Shown one piece after another: positions 38,183 through 47,627 of a stretch of DNA of 64,000 nt. The notes beneath the pieces are model-generated. The model searched no databases, was not told where the DNA came from, and saw only the letters and a list, made by a program, of their open reading frames with translations. This DNA comes from Leptospira langatensis (GTDB lineage Bacteria; Spirochaetota; Leptospiria; Leptospirales; Leptospiraceae). Position 1 is the stretch's first letter; every line of letters starts with the position of its first letter. The DNA lies in the NCBI RefSeq assembly GCF_004770615.1, contig NZ_RQER01000002.1, forward strand, positions 62,001-126,000, read 5' to 3'. The translations under genes were made by a program, and so were the position numbers.

Positions 38183-40207
38183 TTAATTTTGTTCCGAGCC
38201 GATGCTTACCGCCGCTAAGTATCCTTCTAACATCGCTCTCTTTGCATCTATACCGGATGCGTCCTTTGCACCTCCGATCAGATAAGAAGGTGTCTTCGCT
38301 CTTTTCGTTAGATAGGTTTCATACAAGGACTTATCGCTGATCTGACCCGCGCAGAGAATGATCGAATCGCATTCGAGAGTCTTGTCTCCTTCCTTCTTGG
38401 TCTCTATTACAAGACCCTTATCCGTTACTTCCTTATAAGTTAGGGAAGAAAGGAAATCCACTCCTTTAGATTGCAGTTCTTGCAATAGCGCCCAGGATGT
38501 AGTAGCACCGAGTCCCGCGCCAACCTTGCCGTTCCTTCTCAGGATGGAAACTTTTCGGGTCGCGGTCTCCGGCTGGATCTTTGCTTCTGTATACGAATTC
38601 ACATTGTATCTATGAAAGTAAGAAGGAATATCCGGATCTTTTTCTTCCGTAAGTTTATGAGCTACGTCCACTCCGATCCCTCCGCCGCCGATAATGGCTA
38701 CCTTGGAACCGGCTTTGAACGAACCGTTCAAGAACTCCACATAACTCGCGTGAGGCTTCTTATCCAAACCGGGTAGATTCAAGTTTCTAGGAAGAACTCC
38801 CGTAGCAAAGATCACCGCATCCGGTTGCAAAGAATCTAATAGAGCCAGATCGGCCTTGGTATTAAAACGAATATCCACTCCTAGACGAGGAAGTTCATTT
38901 TTGAAATAGCGGATCGTTTCAAAGAATTCGAATTTACCAGGGATGGCCGCAGCAAGATTCAATTGGCCGCCTAGTTTCTCCGTAGCTTCCAGAAGAATGA
39001 CCTCATGTCCTCTCAGTGCGGAGACTCTGGCAGCCTCCATTCCTCCCGGACCGGAACCGACTACGACCACTCTTTGTTTTTTTGCCTTAGGAAGGTTGGT
39101 CCATTCTAATTCTCTGTTTGCGGATGGGTTCACAAGACAGGAAACCATTTCTTCCTTGAAGGTATGATCCAGACAGGCTTGATTGCAAGCCACGCAAGTA
39201 TTCACTCGTTCCGTTTGGTTGCTCTGGATCTTATTTACGATATCTGCATCCGCTAAGAATGGCCTTGCCATACTCACAATATCCGCTTCTCCTGCGGAAA
39301 GAACTTGGATGATCGTTTCCGGCATATTGATCCTGTTGGACGCAATGATAGGGATCCCCGGAACGGCAGCCTTGATCTTGCCTGCGATCTTTGCCCAAGC
39401 TCCTCTCGGAACTAATTGAGAGATCGTAGGGATCCTGGACTCATGCCAACCGATCCCAATATTCAAAGCGTCTGCACCGGCAGCTTTCAGTTCGTTTGCG
39501 AGCGCGATCACTTCTTCGAAGCTAGGGTTGCCTGGGATCAGATCGATCCCTGACATCCGAACGATCACAGGATATCCAGGGCCCACTTGTCTACGGACCT
39601 CTTTCATGACCTCGATCGCGAATCTTCTTCTGTTTTCCGGACTTCCACCAAACTCATCGCTTCTCTTGTTGGTTACATCGGAGAAGAATTGGTTTACCAG
39701 ATATCCTTCGGAACCCATGACCTCTACCGCTCTAAAGCCGACTTGCTTGGCTCGTAATGCGGAAGAACCGAAATCTCGGATGGTCCTCCAAGCTTCGTCT
39801 GTGGATAATTCTTTCGGAATAAAACGATTGATGGGAGCTCTTAAAGGAGAAGGGGCTACGAGCTCTCTATGATATGCATATCTTCCTGCATGGAATAACT
39901 GAGCGCAGAAGATCCCTTTGGATTTGAGAGCCGAGGCTGTCTTTTCCAGTTCCTTGCAGTCTTCTTCCTTTTGGAAATCGAAGAAGATATTGGAACCTTT
40001 ACCTTCCGCGTTCACCGAGATCCCTCCGGTGGTGATCAGTCCGACTCCGCCATCGAACCTTCTTCCGTAAAATGCGACCATTCTATCCGCGGTTTGGGGA
40101 AGACCTTCTAAACCAAGGTGCATGGAGCCCATGATGATCCGGTTCGGAATGGTTTCCGCACCGATCGCGATCGGGCGAAAAATGGAGGAAGTATCTAAGG
40201 AAGACAT
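38183..40207 (-). CDS. fadH: NADPH-dependent 2,4-dienoyl-CoA reductase (FadH-like)
   Basis: A 674-residue flavoprotein of the old-yellow-enzyme/dienoyl-CoA reductase family that removes conjugated double bases during beta-oxidation of polyunsaturated fatty acids. The N-terminal TIM barrel holds FMN (IPNRIIMGSMHLGL, FSDVTNKRSDEFGGSPENR). A cysteine cluster for a 4Fe-4S centre follows (CVACNQACLD and a later Cys). The C-terminal FAD/NADPH domain starts VVVVGSGPGGMEAA and has GGGGIGVDVAH. Length matches E. coli FadH. It has its own terminator and a palindromic operator 25 bases upstream of the start, with GAAGAGG as ribosome-binding site. Confidence 0.9.
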   Translation of the reverse strand: MSSLDTSSIFRPIAIGAETIPNRIIMGSMHLGLEGLPQTADRMVAFYGRRFDGGVGLITTGGISVNAEGKGSNIFFDFQKEEDCKELEKTASALKSKGIFCAQLFHAGRYAYHRELVAPSPLRAPINRFIPKELSTDEAWRTIRDFGSSALRAKQVGFRAVEVMGSEGYLVNQFFSDVTNKRSDEFGGSPENRRRFAIEVMKEVRRQVGPGYPVIVRMSGIDLIPGNPSFEEVIALANELKAAGADALNIGIGWHESRIPTISQLVPRGAWAKIAGKIKAAVPGIPIIASNRINMPETIIQVLSAGEADIVSMARPFLADADIVNKIQSNQTERVNTCVACNQACLDHTFKEEMVSCLVNPSANRELEWTNLPKAKKQRVVVVGSGPGGMEAARVSALRGHEVILLEATEKLGGQLNLAAAIPGKFEFFETIRYFKNELPRLGVDIRFNTKADLALLDSLQPDAVIFATGVLPRNLNLPGLDKKPHASYVEFLNGSFKAGSKVAIIGGGGIGVDVAHKLTEEKDPDIPSYFHRYNVNSYTEAKIQPETATRKVSILRRNGKVGAGLGATTSWALLQELQSKGVDFLSSLTYKEVTDKGLVIETKKEGDKTLECDSIILCAGQISDKSLYETYLTKRAKTPSYLIGGAKDASGIDAKRAMLEGYLAAVSIGSEQN

Positions 40208-40231
40208 GAATAACCTCTTCTAACGCAAATT

Positions 40232-40251
40232 AGTAGAACACTCGTTCTACT
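40232..40251. promoter_or_regulatory. Palindromic operator upstream of fadH
   Basis: AGTAGAAC-ACTC-GTTCTACT is a perfect inverted repeat with eight-base arms, 25-44 bases before the fadH start codon. The GAAC-N4-GTTC core resembles operators of TetR-family fatty-acid regulators. No regulator gene is adjacent, so the binding protein is unknown. Confidence 0.6.
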
Positions 40252-40304
40252 GTGTGAGGTTTTCCCGCAATCTTCAAAAGGCAACGGTTTTTCTAGGGGT
40301 TTTG

Positions 40305-40338
40305 AAAATAGATACCGAACGATATTCGGCATCTATTT
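40305..40338 (-). terminator. Rho-independent terminator of leuA
   Basis: On the minus strand ATAGATGCCGAA pairs with TTCGGTATCTAT (one G-T wobble) across a five-base loop, followed by TTTC, directly after the leuA stop codon. Confidence 0.7.
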
Positions 40339-40343
40339 TGCGT

Positions 40344-41861
40344 TTAGGAAATAGAGAAACGATTCAAAGCGGAAATATAGGCTTGGGAACAGGCCTCAAT
40401 GATATCCGTCGAACTCCCTTTTCCAACCACTCTTTCTCCATGCTTCTCCAGAGTAACCGAAGCCTCTGCGAGTGCGTCCTGTCCTTCGGTTACGGGAGAG
40501 ATGACTAGCTTGATGAGTTCCGCATCGGAGATGGTCGCCTTTTGGATGGCTTTGAAGATCGAATCTACCGGACCGTCTCCTGTTGCGGATTCTTCCTTGA
40601 GTTGGCCTTCGATAGAGAGACGGATGCTTGCAGTAGGAGTGCTTTTGGTTCCGGTGGTTACATGAAAACTTTCTAATGCGAATCGATCGTTAGAGGATTT
40701 TCTGGATTCGTCCGCAAATAGAGCCCTGATATCCTCGTCGAAGATCTCTTTCTTACGATCTGCTATCTCCAAGAACCTTTGGTAGGCTGCTTCTAATTCT
40801 TCGGCATGTGGATTGAATCCTAAACGTACGATCCTATCCTTGAATCCGGCTCTACCGCTATGACGACCTAATACCATTCGATTGGATTGGACCCCAACAC
40901 TTTCCGGGGTCATGATCTCATACGTTTCTCTGTTCTTGAGAACCCCGTCTTGGTGGATGCCTGATTCATGTGCGAAAGCATTTGCACCTACAATCGCCTT
41001 ATTCGCTTGGACCACCATTCCAGTGATGGTCTTTACTAGATAAGAAGCCTTTGCGATCTCTTCCGTTGCGATATTTGTCTGGATTCCGAATTTATCTTTG
41101 CGGGTTCTAAGAGCCATGACCACTTCTTCCATGGCTGTGTTGCCGGCTCTTTCTCCGATCCCGTTTACGGTACATTCTACTTGTCTTGCTCCATTCAGTA
41201 CGGCAGCTAAGCTATTCGAGGTCGCAAGTCCTAGATCGTTATGACAATGTGCGGAGAAGATCGCCTTATGACTGTCCTTTACATTCTGGATGAGGAATTT
41301 GAAAAGTTCTCCATACTCATATGGAGTCGTGTATCCAACTGTGTCGGGAATATTGATGGTAGTGGCACCCGCTTCGATCACTGCCTCGCACAATTCCCGT
41401 AAGAACTCAGGCTCGGAGCGAGTTGCATCTTCGGGAGAGAACTCAACGTCTTCTACATGGTCTCTACAGATCTTGACTGCTTCTACAGCCATCTTAAGGA
41501 CTTCGGAAGGTTCTTTTCCCAATTTGAATTTCATGTGAATGGGTGAGGATGCGATAAAAGTATGAATTCTCTTCTTTTGAGCGGGGATGATCGCCTTAGC
41601 AGCCGCTTCTAGATCCGGGCGAACCGCTCTTGCAAGAGCAGCAATGATGGGACCCTCGACCTCTCTGGAAATTCTTTGGACCGCTTGGAATTGTACGGGA
41701 GAAGATACAGGAAATCCTGCCTCGATCACATCCACCTTCATTTTGGCGAGTTGCAGAGCGATCTCTATCTTCTCATTCTCGCTCATGGCAGCACCAGGGC
41801 ATTGTTCTCCATCCCTGAGAGTGGTATCGAAAATTCTCACAAAATCCAAATTTGAGTTCAT
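40344..41861 (-). CDS. leuA: 2-isopropylmalate synthase
   Basis: LeuA condenses acetyl-CoA with 2-oxoisovalerate, the first committed step of leucine synthesis. The 505-residue protein has the DRE-TIM signature FDTTLRDGEQCPGAA at the N-terminus, the metal ligands in SAHCHNDLGLA, the catalytic barrel and a full C-terminal leucine-sensing domain. The N-terminus matches true isopropylmalate synthases rather than the leptospiral citramalate synthase CimA, which begins with a different DVTLRDGEQT-type motif. No other leu gene is adjacent. The upstream leader of about 90 bases shows no leucine-codon attenuator. Confidence 0.94.
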   Translation of the reverse strand: MNSNLDFVRIFDTTLRDGEQCPGAAMSENEKIEIALQLAKMKVDVIEAGFPVSSPVQFQAVQRISREVEGPIIAALARAVRPDLEAAAKAIIPAQKKRIHTFIASSPIHMKFKLGKEPSEVLKMAVEAVKICRDHVEDVEFSPEDATRSEPEFLRELCEAVIEAGATTINIPDTVGYTTPYEYGELFKFLIQNVKDSHKAIFSAHCHNDLGLATSNSLAAVLNGARQVECTVNGIGERAGNTAMEEVVMALRTRKDKFGIQTNIATEEIAKASYLVKTITGMVVQANKAIVGANAFAHESGIHQDGVLKNRETYEIMTPESVGVQSNRMVLGRHSGRAGFKDRIVRLGFNPHAEELEAAYQRFLEIADRKKEIFDEDIRALFADESRKSSNDRFALESFHVTTGTKSTPTASIRLSIEGQLKEESATGDGPVDSIFKAIQKATISDAELIKLVISPVTEGQDALAEASVTLEKHGERVVGKGSSTDIIEACSQAYISALNRFSIS

Positions 41862-41953
41862 TGCTTGGAATACTTCCTTACTCCAAAAATAATGTCGGAA
41901 TCGGGCCGTAAACCCAATTATGCGAAAAGGCCCACTTGGAGATTAGACAGGAA

Positions 41954-42298
41954 ATGCACTCTGAAACACCCCAATTCTTTGCTTCTAGCCTGAGAGCAGA
42001 AGATGCAGAAAAGTCGGCAGAGTTGTATGCGGATCTGTTTCAAGGAAAACTAATTCGTTCTAGCTCCGGCCACGCAGAAGTGTTATTCTCCGATAACCAA
42101 ACCCTAGTCTTTAGTAAGGAAACGAAAGAATGTCCCGTTTCTCCCGGAACTTCTATTTGGACGATCTCAGAAGAAGGAGCCGTATCCTTCGCTTCTCGTT
42201 TGCTCTTTTCTGGCTTTCAGAAGGAGTCTGAGTCGAGCCAGTACATTTCCTTTTTGGACCCGTGGGAAAATCGGCTTTGGCTCTATTTTAGAAAATAA
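41954..42298 (+). CDS. VOC superfamily (glyoxalase/dioxygenase-like) protein
   Basis: A 114-residue single-module protein: FFASSLRAEDAEKSAELYADLFQGKLI at the start and YISFLDPWENRLWLYF at the end follow the beta-alpha-beta pattern of the vicinal-oxygen-chelate superfamily. The expected metal-ligand positions are not obvious, so activity is doubtful and it could bind a small ligand instead. ATG 41954 is preferred over TTG 41936. It is divergent from leuA across about 90 bases. Confidence 0.65.
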   Translation: MHSETPQFFASSLRAEDAEKSAELYADLFQGKLIRSSSGHAEVLFSDNQTLVFSKETKECPVSPGTSIWTISEEGAVSFASRLLFSGFQKESESSQYISFLDPWENRLWLYFRK

Positions 42299-42394
42299 GA
42301 ACGCGCCTGCCATACCGTAGAAAGTAGTTTCCAATCAAGGGAGGATCATATATAAGCGGATCGCTGCCGCTAAACATGTACAAATTCTCGAGCG

Positions 42395-43108
42395 TTAGCC
42401 TGGATAGGTTTGGATCTCTTCTTTGCCTTCTCTCAAGGCTTCTTCTGCCATTTTATGCGCTTCTTCTCCTAAGTATCTTTCGATCGCATAATGAGAAGCG
42501 TAGATAAGGGGAGTGATCCCGATCGCGATGAGGATCTTGTAGCCAAAGTTTGTATAAGAGATTTGGTTCAAAGTCTGGAACTCATACTGTCCCCAATAGG
42601 CCACAAAGATAACGACATAAGAGTCCAGCAATTGGGAGAATATGGTAGAACCTGTAGCCCGGAGCCAGAGGAGTTTGTTCTGGGTACGTTTGCGGATCAA
42701 ATGAAAGATCTGGATGTCTACCAACTGGCCGATCAGGTAGGCGATGACAGATCCTGCAATTACCTGTCCCGTATTGAAGAAAACCACCTTAAAGGAATGA
42801 TCATCTACCGGAGAATTCCCCACGGCGGGGATATGCATATCAATTTGGAGTAAGAAGTATGCGAGAACGATCATTACCATTCCCACTAGAGTGAGGTATC
42901 TGACCCCTCTTCGGCCATAGTATTCGTTTAATAGGTCTGTGACTATGAATGTGATCGGAAAGGGGATCACGCCCAGAGTAAGATTGAAGGCAAGGCCCCC
43001 CACATTCAGTTGGATCCATTTGGAACCGGTAACTTCTGCCATGAGTAAGAAGGTGATGAATATGGAACCTAAAACGAAAAATAGCTTGGCCGGCCTATGA
43101 AACTGCAT
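42395..43108 (-). CDS. yhhQ: Queuosine precursor transporter, YhhQ/VUT family
   Basis: A 237-residue inner-membrane protein with about six hydrophobic helices and the family-defining segments AEVTGSKWI, IPFPITFIVTDLLNEYYGRRG, GQVIAGSVIAYLIGQLVD and the SQLLDSYVVIFVAY region. Members import queuosine precursors (preQ0/preQ1 or queuine) for tRNA modification. No preQ1 riboswitch pattern is visible in the short upstream region, so control is unclear. Confidence 0.9.
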   Translation of the reverse strand: MQFHRPAKLFFVLGSIFITFLLMAEVTGSKWIQLNVGGLAFNLTLGVIPFPITFIVTDLLNEYYGRRGVRYLTLVGMVMIVLAYFLLQIDMHIPAVGNSPVDDHSFKVVFFNTGQVIAGSVIAYLIGQLVDIQIFHLIRKRTQNKLLWLRATGSTIFSQLLDSYVVIFVAYWGQYEFQTLNQISYTNFGYKILIAIGITPLIYASHYAIERYLGEEAHKMAEEALREGKEEIQTYPG

Positions 43109-43177
43109 CCAGGGAAAAATTTCGCGGATCTAGGGTCTGTCAATCAAAGAACAGGGGGGAATTTCACAAACGTTTGA

Positions 43178-43192
43178 CAGGGAAGTTCCCTG
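43178..43192. promoter_or_regulatory. 15-base palindrome near a TTGACA element
   Basis: CAGGGAA-G-TTCCCTG is a perfect inverted repeat that overlaps the end of a TTGACA hexamer (43174-43179), about 70 bases before the GH18 start codon. It could be an operator of a promoter reading toward that gene; this is inference from position. Confidence 0.35.
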
Positions 43193-43260
43193 AAAATCAC
43201 TGGAAGACAGTCGGTGCTTTATTTTTTGCCTCCGCGATTCGATATATACATAGAGCTCAA

Positions 43261-44859
43261 ATGAATCCAAACGATGAACCATTTACCCCAGAGGACTTAA
43301 GCCGTCCCGTTCCTTACCAACCAAAGAAGCAGTCTTTTCTACACACAGGGATTGTAAGCTTCACTTGGATCGTGCTTTCCGGAATTTCTTTTTATCTTGG
43401 GATCCAAGCCTTAAAGGAACGTCCTGACCAAAAACAGGAAGCCCCTGCGGTTGCGGAGGCTCCGATCCAGCTCCAGAATGTAGGAGTGAAGTCCGAACTC
43501 GTGCCGAGCGGCGCCTGGGAGGACCTTAAAAAATGGTGGAATTCTACTCTACCGAACTCTTCTTCCGATGGTTCTACCGAAGAAGGGAAAACCTCCGTGG
43601 TTCCCGTAGCCATGGAAGATGATACCGCTTTCCGTGCCTCTACCTGGTTCTCGGACTATGAGGCGATGAAGAGGACTGTCCATCTATACAATGAAATTCA
43701 TCCCTTTATTTATGGATTCAAGGGAAGAGAGACGAATAACGGAGATCTGTATTCTCTTTGGGGAAGTGCCCAAAAGCATGCAAGAGTTGCCGAACTTCGT
43801 TCCTTAAATCCTAGGGTAAAGATCATCCCGACCATTTTCCGTTGGGAAAATAAGAATGAGAAGATCGCAGAGAATATCGGACTGAACGGTCGCAACGATA
43901 TCCGTGACAAACATATCCAGAACATTCTATACGAAGTAGATACCTATGGTTTCGACGGGATCGATATAGACTATGAAGGAATGAGCTGCGAGAAGAAGGA
44001 AAAATTCGAAGAGTTCATCGTACTTCTCTCCAAAGAGATCCATAAACGAGGAAAGTTACTCTCCGTTGCTGTCCATCCTAAGACAGCGGCTAAAAAAACC
44101 TCTTTAAAGGCTTGCAAGGGTCTAAAAGAAAAGATCAATATGGACTTCGCGGAAAATTGGAGAGGTCCTATGACACACGATTATGCGTTTCTAGCGAAAC
44201 ATGCGGATCGAGTGAAAGTGATGGCTTACGAACTTCATCCTCGCAAGTATAGAAACCCTGGTCCAGGACCTCAGGCGCCTAACGTATGGATACGAAATAT
44301 CATTACTTACGCGAAAGAAAGAGTTCCCGCTAAGAAATTGTATATGGCGATCCCAACTTACGGATATGACTGGGCACTGAATTGCAATGCAAAGATCAAG
44401 TCCGTGTATTGGTCGGATGCTTTGAAACGCCAGCAATTGGGGATCACCAAACAGCCTACCAATATCAACCAGGTTATGGCGGATAATAAGAACTCTTCTT
44501 CTTGGACCAATCTTTCTAAGTTTAGCTGGGTTCACGAAGGAAAGACCTACGAAGATCCTAGTATCTGGTACAAATCGGAAGGTTGCGATCGTGTTGCCTT
44601 CTTCATGAATAGAAAGGCTTTTGAGGACAAGATGACCCTATTAAGATCTTATGATATAGGCGGGTTTTCTTTCTGGCAGCTTCTTTCGGACAACGACCCT
44701 GGTATCAATACCTACTTGGAACTTTTAGTGACGAATAAACTTCCCCCGGTTCCTAAGGCTGTTCCGGAAAAGGCGAATACTCCGGATGTGAAACAAGCTG
44801 CACCGGAAGAAGGGCAGGAAGAAGCTAAGTCCTCTGTTGAGGAAGTTGTTAAAAAATAA
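43261..44859 (+). CDS. Membrane-anchored glycoside hydrolase family 18 protein
   Basis: A 532-residue protein with a short cytosolic N-terminus, one membrane anchor (GIVSFTWIVLSGISFYLGIQAL), a low-complexity linker and a GH18 TIM barrel. The catalytic DxxDxDxE motif is Asp232-Gly-Ile-Asp-Ile-Asp-Tyr-Glu239, with Glu239 as the acid/base; later barrel strands VKVMAYELH and YMAIPTYGYDW fit the family. GH18 enzymes cut beta-1,4 N-acetylglucosaminyl links (chitin, peptidoglycan or spore-cortex type). A periplasmic peptidoglycan role is inferred. ATG 43261 is preferred over TTG 43174. The Glu/Ala-rich tail overlaps the sua5 start by 23 bases. Confidence 0.87.
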   Translation: MNPNDEPFTPEDLSRPVPYQPKKQSFLHTGIVSFTWIVLSGISFYLGIQALKERPDQKQEAPAVAEAPIQLQNVGVKSELVPSGAWEDLKKWWNSTLPNSSSDGSTEEGKTSVVPVAMEDDTAFRASTWFSDYEAMKRTVHLYNEIHPFIYGFKGRETNNGDLYSLWGSAQKHARVAELRSLNPRVKIIPTIFRWENKNEKIAENIGLNGRNDIRDKHIQNILYEVDTYGFDGIDIDYEGMSCEKKEKFEEFIVLLSKEIHKRGKLLSVAVHPKTAAKKTSLKACKGLKEKINMDFAENWRGPMTHDYAFLAKHADRVKVMAYELHPRKYRNPGPGPQAPNVWIRNIITYAKERVPAKKLYMAIPTYGYDWALNCNAKIKSVYWSDALKRQQLGITKQPTNINQVMADNKNSSSWTNLSKFSWVHEGKTYEDPSIWYKSEGCDRVAFFMNRKAFEDKMTLLRSYDIGGFSFWQLLSDNDPGINTYLELLVTNKLPPVPKAVPEKANTPDVKQAAPEEGQEEAKSSVEEVVKK

Positions 44860-45802
44860 GGATACACTGATCACAGACGATCCCTCTCGGGCCGCTAGCG
44901 TCCTTAAGAAGGGTGGGATCGTCCTTTTTCCTACGGAAACAGTCTACGGCCTGGGTGCAAATTCCAGAAATTTCCAAGCCTGTCTTGAGATCTATAAGAT
45001 CAAAAATCGTCCTGCGGATAATCCTCTAATCGTTCATCTTTCCGATCCGGGAGAGATCCCAAAAATAGCGAGCATGAACGCTTTTGCAAGATCTCTTGCT
45101 GCGTATTGCATGCCGGGACCGATTACATTCGTACTTTCTAAATTAGATAATTCTGTTTTTTCTACAGGACTTTCTACGCTCGCTGTCAGAGTCCCTTCTC
45201 ATTCGACAGCGAACGAAATGTTGAGGGCATTTGGAGGACCTGTTTCGGCTCCTTCTGCGAATCTATCCGGGCAACCTTCTATCACTAGATTCTCGGATGC
45301 GGTTTCCGAATTCAAAGGAAAGGTGGATCTGATCTTAAAAGGGCCGGAGCCTACGATCGGTTTGGAATCGACTGTGATCGATCTTTCCGGACCTAAGCCA
45401 CGGATCCTTCGTCCCGGATTCTGGAGTTTCGAGGACCTAAAGGATCTCCTGCCGGAGCTGGAAGACTTCGGTCCTGCGGACACTTCTTCTGACGAAGAGA
45501 AGCCCATGAGCCCCGGTACGAAATATAGACATTATGCGCCAGACGCAATTGTGTTCCTTGCAGAAGAAGGGGTTCGTCCAGAGGCAGATGCGGCTGCAAT
45601 TGGGATCGGCCTTTTACCTGGTTGGAAGTACGGCCTGGACTTAAAAGACAATGCGGAGTATATGAGAAATCTATATTCTTTCTTTAGAGATTGCGATCGG
45701 CAAGGGATCACAAAGATCTATTGTTTTCCGCCATTGGAAGGAAAAGGAAAAGAAGCACTTTTGAATCGGATCCAAAAAGCCCAGGATTCCGGTTTAGCAT
45801 AA
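44837..45802 (+). CDS. Threonylcarbamoyl-AMP synthase, Sua5 type
   Basis: A 321-residue Sua5/YciO/YrdC enzyme that makes threonylcarbamoyl-AMP for the t6A modification of ANN-decoding tRNAs. The YrdC domain shows GGIVLFPTETVYGLGAN, KIKNRPADNPLIVHL, PGPITFVL and SAPSANLSGQPS. A C-terminal Sua5 domain after the linker (SPGTKYRHYAPDA) makes it the long two-domain type rather than TsaC. The TTG at 44837 lies within the upstream GH18 gene, overlapping by 23 bases; a slightly later start is possible. Confidence 0.92.
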   Translation: MRKLLKNKDTLITDDPSRAASVLKKGGIVLFPTETVYGLGANSRNFQACLEIYKIKNRPADNPLIVHLSDPGEIPKIASMNAFARSLAAYCMPGPITFVLSKLDNSVFSTGLSTLAVRVPSHSTANEMLRAFGGPVSAPSANLSGQPSITRFSDAVSEFKGKVDLILKGPEPTIGLESTVIDLSGPKPRILRPGFWSFEDLKDLLPELEDFGPADTSSDEEKPMSPGTKYRHYAPDAIVFLAEEGVRPEADAAAIGIGLLPGWKYGLDLKDNAEYMRNLYSFFRDCDRQGITKIYCFPPLEGKGKEALLNRIQKAQDSGLA

Positions 45803-45906
45803 AACGCCTGGGCCGTATTTCCAATCCCATCCCGAATGTCGGATCGGATGTATCGTTTTGAAATTCTTGTTTTGATCCGGATACTTTCCCATTTTACAAT
45901 GCGATG

Positions 45907-47616
45907 TTATTTGGTTAACTCCGTCGCTATGTCGGAAAGATAGAGGATTTCCCTTGGATCTTCTTTCTTTTGTTTCTCCGAAAGTGATCTAAATGGAAAT
46001 CCTGCGAATTGCAATCCAGGTTTCAGATCCTGGACGAGAGCCTTCCAGTTATACGTGCCTGGGAGATATTGGATATCTATCTTTTTTGCTCCCAGATCCG
46101 TTTTCAGTTTTTGTAATATATCCAGAAGACTGGAACAGGAATCCAAGAATCCCGCTTTTTGGAATCTGTCTCCTAGGAATACTCTACCTTCTCCCCACTT
46201 GGATTCCAGTTCCGCGAAAGTTTTCTGTCTGGCTTCTGTGACTCTGGAGTAAAATACATCCCTGGATCGAAGCACTTCTTTCTTTAGGAATTGCTCCGAT
46301 TGGGGAGAAAGTTTCCCATACTCGGAAAGAATGTCCCGATGCGGATAGAATCCGATCCTTTCCTTCTTGATCCCGAATTTATCATACAGTTTCTTGAGCT
46401 CGAACCGTAGCATGACGGCTCCTATGGAACCTACTACGGAATAAGGGGTTCCATGGATCTCTTTGGTTCCGCAGGCAAGATAATATCCTCCGGAAGCGGC
46501 AACGTTCAGAACATAGGTAATGACCGGTTTCATTTGCGAGAGTTTTTTGATCTCTCGGTAGAGTAGCTCGGAAACGAGAGCACTTCCGCCGGGGGAGTTC
46601 ATTTCCAGAACGACTGCTTTTACTTTCGGGTCTTCTTTTAATTCCTTGAAGATCTCTTGGTAATAGCGAAAGGAAACCTGTCTCGATCTAAAATCTTCTT
46701 CTCTTCCTAGATCGGGAAGGATATTTCCCTGGATGGGGACGATTGCGACTATAGGTAAGGATCTGGAGAGAAGGCTGAAATTCTTTTTCTTATTGTACAA
46801 TCGTAAGCCGCTCGCGGTTAACTTTTTGTATTCAGGCCTTGCGTCTTCCGTTTCTTTCTTATAATCCTTATGCAGATAATTCTCTTCGAATTCATCTTCT
46901 TCTAAGAAATCCGTTAAAAATCCGATCTCTTTCAATTTCTCGGCGCTTAGGATCGGTTGCTCTAATACTTTAAGAGCCAAGCCGGAAGTATTCCGAAAAC
47001 CGAATTCGAGTAATTCCTTTTGGTCGGAGAGAAGGGATTCTATATTCTTCTTGGCCGGGGCCGAAAAGGAAGTCCTTTGAAAGGTCTCTCCGAAAGCCTT
47101 GAATGCTCCACTCGCGTATGCCTCTACTCCGATTCCGTATTTCTTAGCAGTCGCTCCGAAGAAGTAAGGCTCTGCGGAAGGAAGCACCGGAAAGAATTCC
47201 GCTGCGGAAGAGGAATATCTGGATTTGCAGAAAGATAAAAGAAGTAATGCCTTGGTACCACCACCTAAGCAATACCCCGAGGTTTGGATCCCCTTGTCGT
47301 TCAAGGCTTGGATGGCTTGGCAGATATTCCAAACTTCTCCAAATCCATACTCCGGATTAGAAATTTGAAAGGAAACTTTTCGCAAACCTGGGACCATACT
47401 AAGTGCTTTCAGTCCCAATAGAAAATCCACTAAGAAAGGCGACTCTTCCTTAGAGACCAAGAGACGAACTAAGAAAGATTTCTTATCATAAGAGAAAGAA
47501 GAAGGGATCTCTAGATAGATATGATTTCCTTTTCGAAGGCTCCACAAAAGAATCCGCACTCCCTGAAAAAAAATCCGTATCGGTGAAAAGAGCAGGGAGA
47601 AAAGAGTTTTAATCAT
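45907..47616 (-). CDS. sppA: Signal peptide peptidase SppA, S49 family (long form)
   Basis: A 569-residue membrane-bound serine protease that digests cleaved signal peptides. An N-terminal membrane helix (IKTLFSLLFSPIRIFFQGVRIL) is followed by two tandem S49-like domains. The C-terminal one carries VVLEMNSPGGSALVSE and the nucleophile region VAASGGYYLACG with SVVGSIGAVMLRFEL; the N-terminal one (SGYCLGGGTKALLLL) should supply the Lys in the E. coli-type long form. The start is preceded by AAGGA, and a LexA box lies just upstream in the region shared with uvrA. Confidence 0.9.
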   Translation of the reverse strand: MIKTLFSLLFSPIRIFFQGVRILLWSLRKGNHIYLEIPSSFSYDKKSFLVRLLVSKEESPFLVDFLLGLKALSMVPGLRKVSFQISNPEYGFGEVWNICQAIQALNDKGIQTSGYCLGGGTKALLLLSFCKSRYSSSAAEFFPVLPSAEPYFFGATAKKYGIGVEAYASGAFKAFGETFQRTSFSAPAKKNIESLLSDQKELLEFGFRNTSGLALKVLEQPILSAEKLKEIGFLTDFLEEDEFEENYLHKDYKKETEDARPEYKKLTASGLRLYNKKKNFSLLSRSLPIVAIVPIQGNILPDLGREEDFRSRQVSFRYYQEIFKELKEDPKVKAVVLEMNSPGGSALVSELLYREIKKLSQMKPVITYVLNVAASGGYYLACGTKEIHGTPYSVVGSIGAVMLRFELKKLYDKFGIKKERIGFYPHRDILSEYGKLSPQSEQFLKKEVLRSRDVFYSRVTEARQKTFAELESKWGEGRVFLGDRFQKAGFLDSCSSLLDILQKLKTDLGAKKIDIQYLPGTYNWKALVQDLKPGLQFAGFPFRSLSEKQKKEDPREILYLSDIATELTK

Positions 47617-47627
47617 TGGAAAGTCCT

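Noticed and set aside
41862..41953. Leucine attenuator or T-box leader of leuA
   Set aside because: The gap is only about 90 bases and shows no leucine-codon run, terminator hairpin or T-box motif.
43109..43170. preQ1 riboswitch in front of yhhQ
   Set aside because: An ACCCT stretch is present, but the required pseudoknot partner and A-rich tail pattern were not found.
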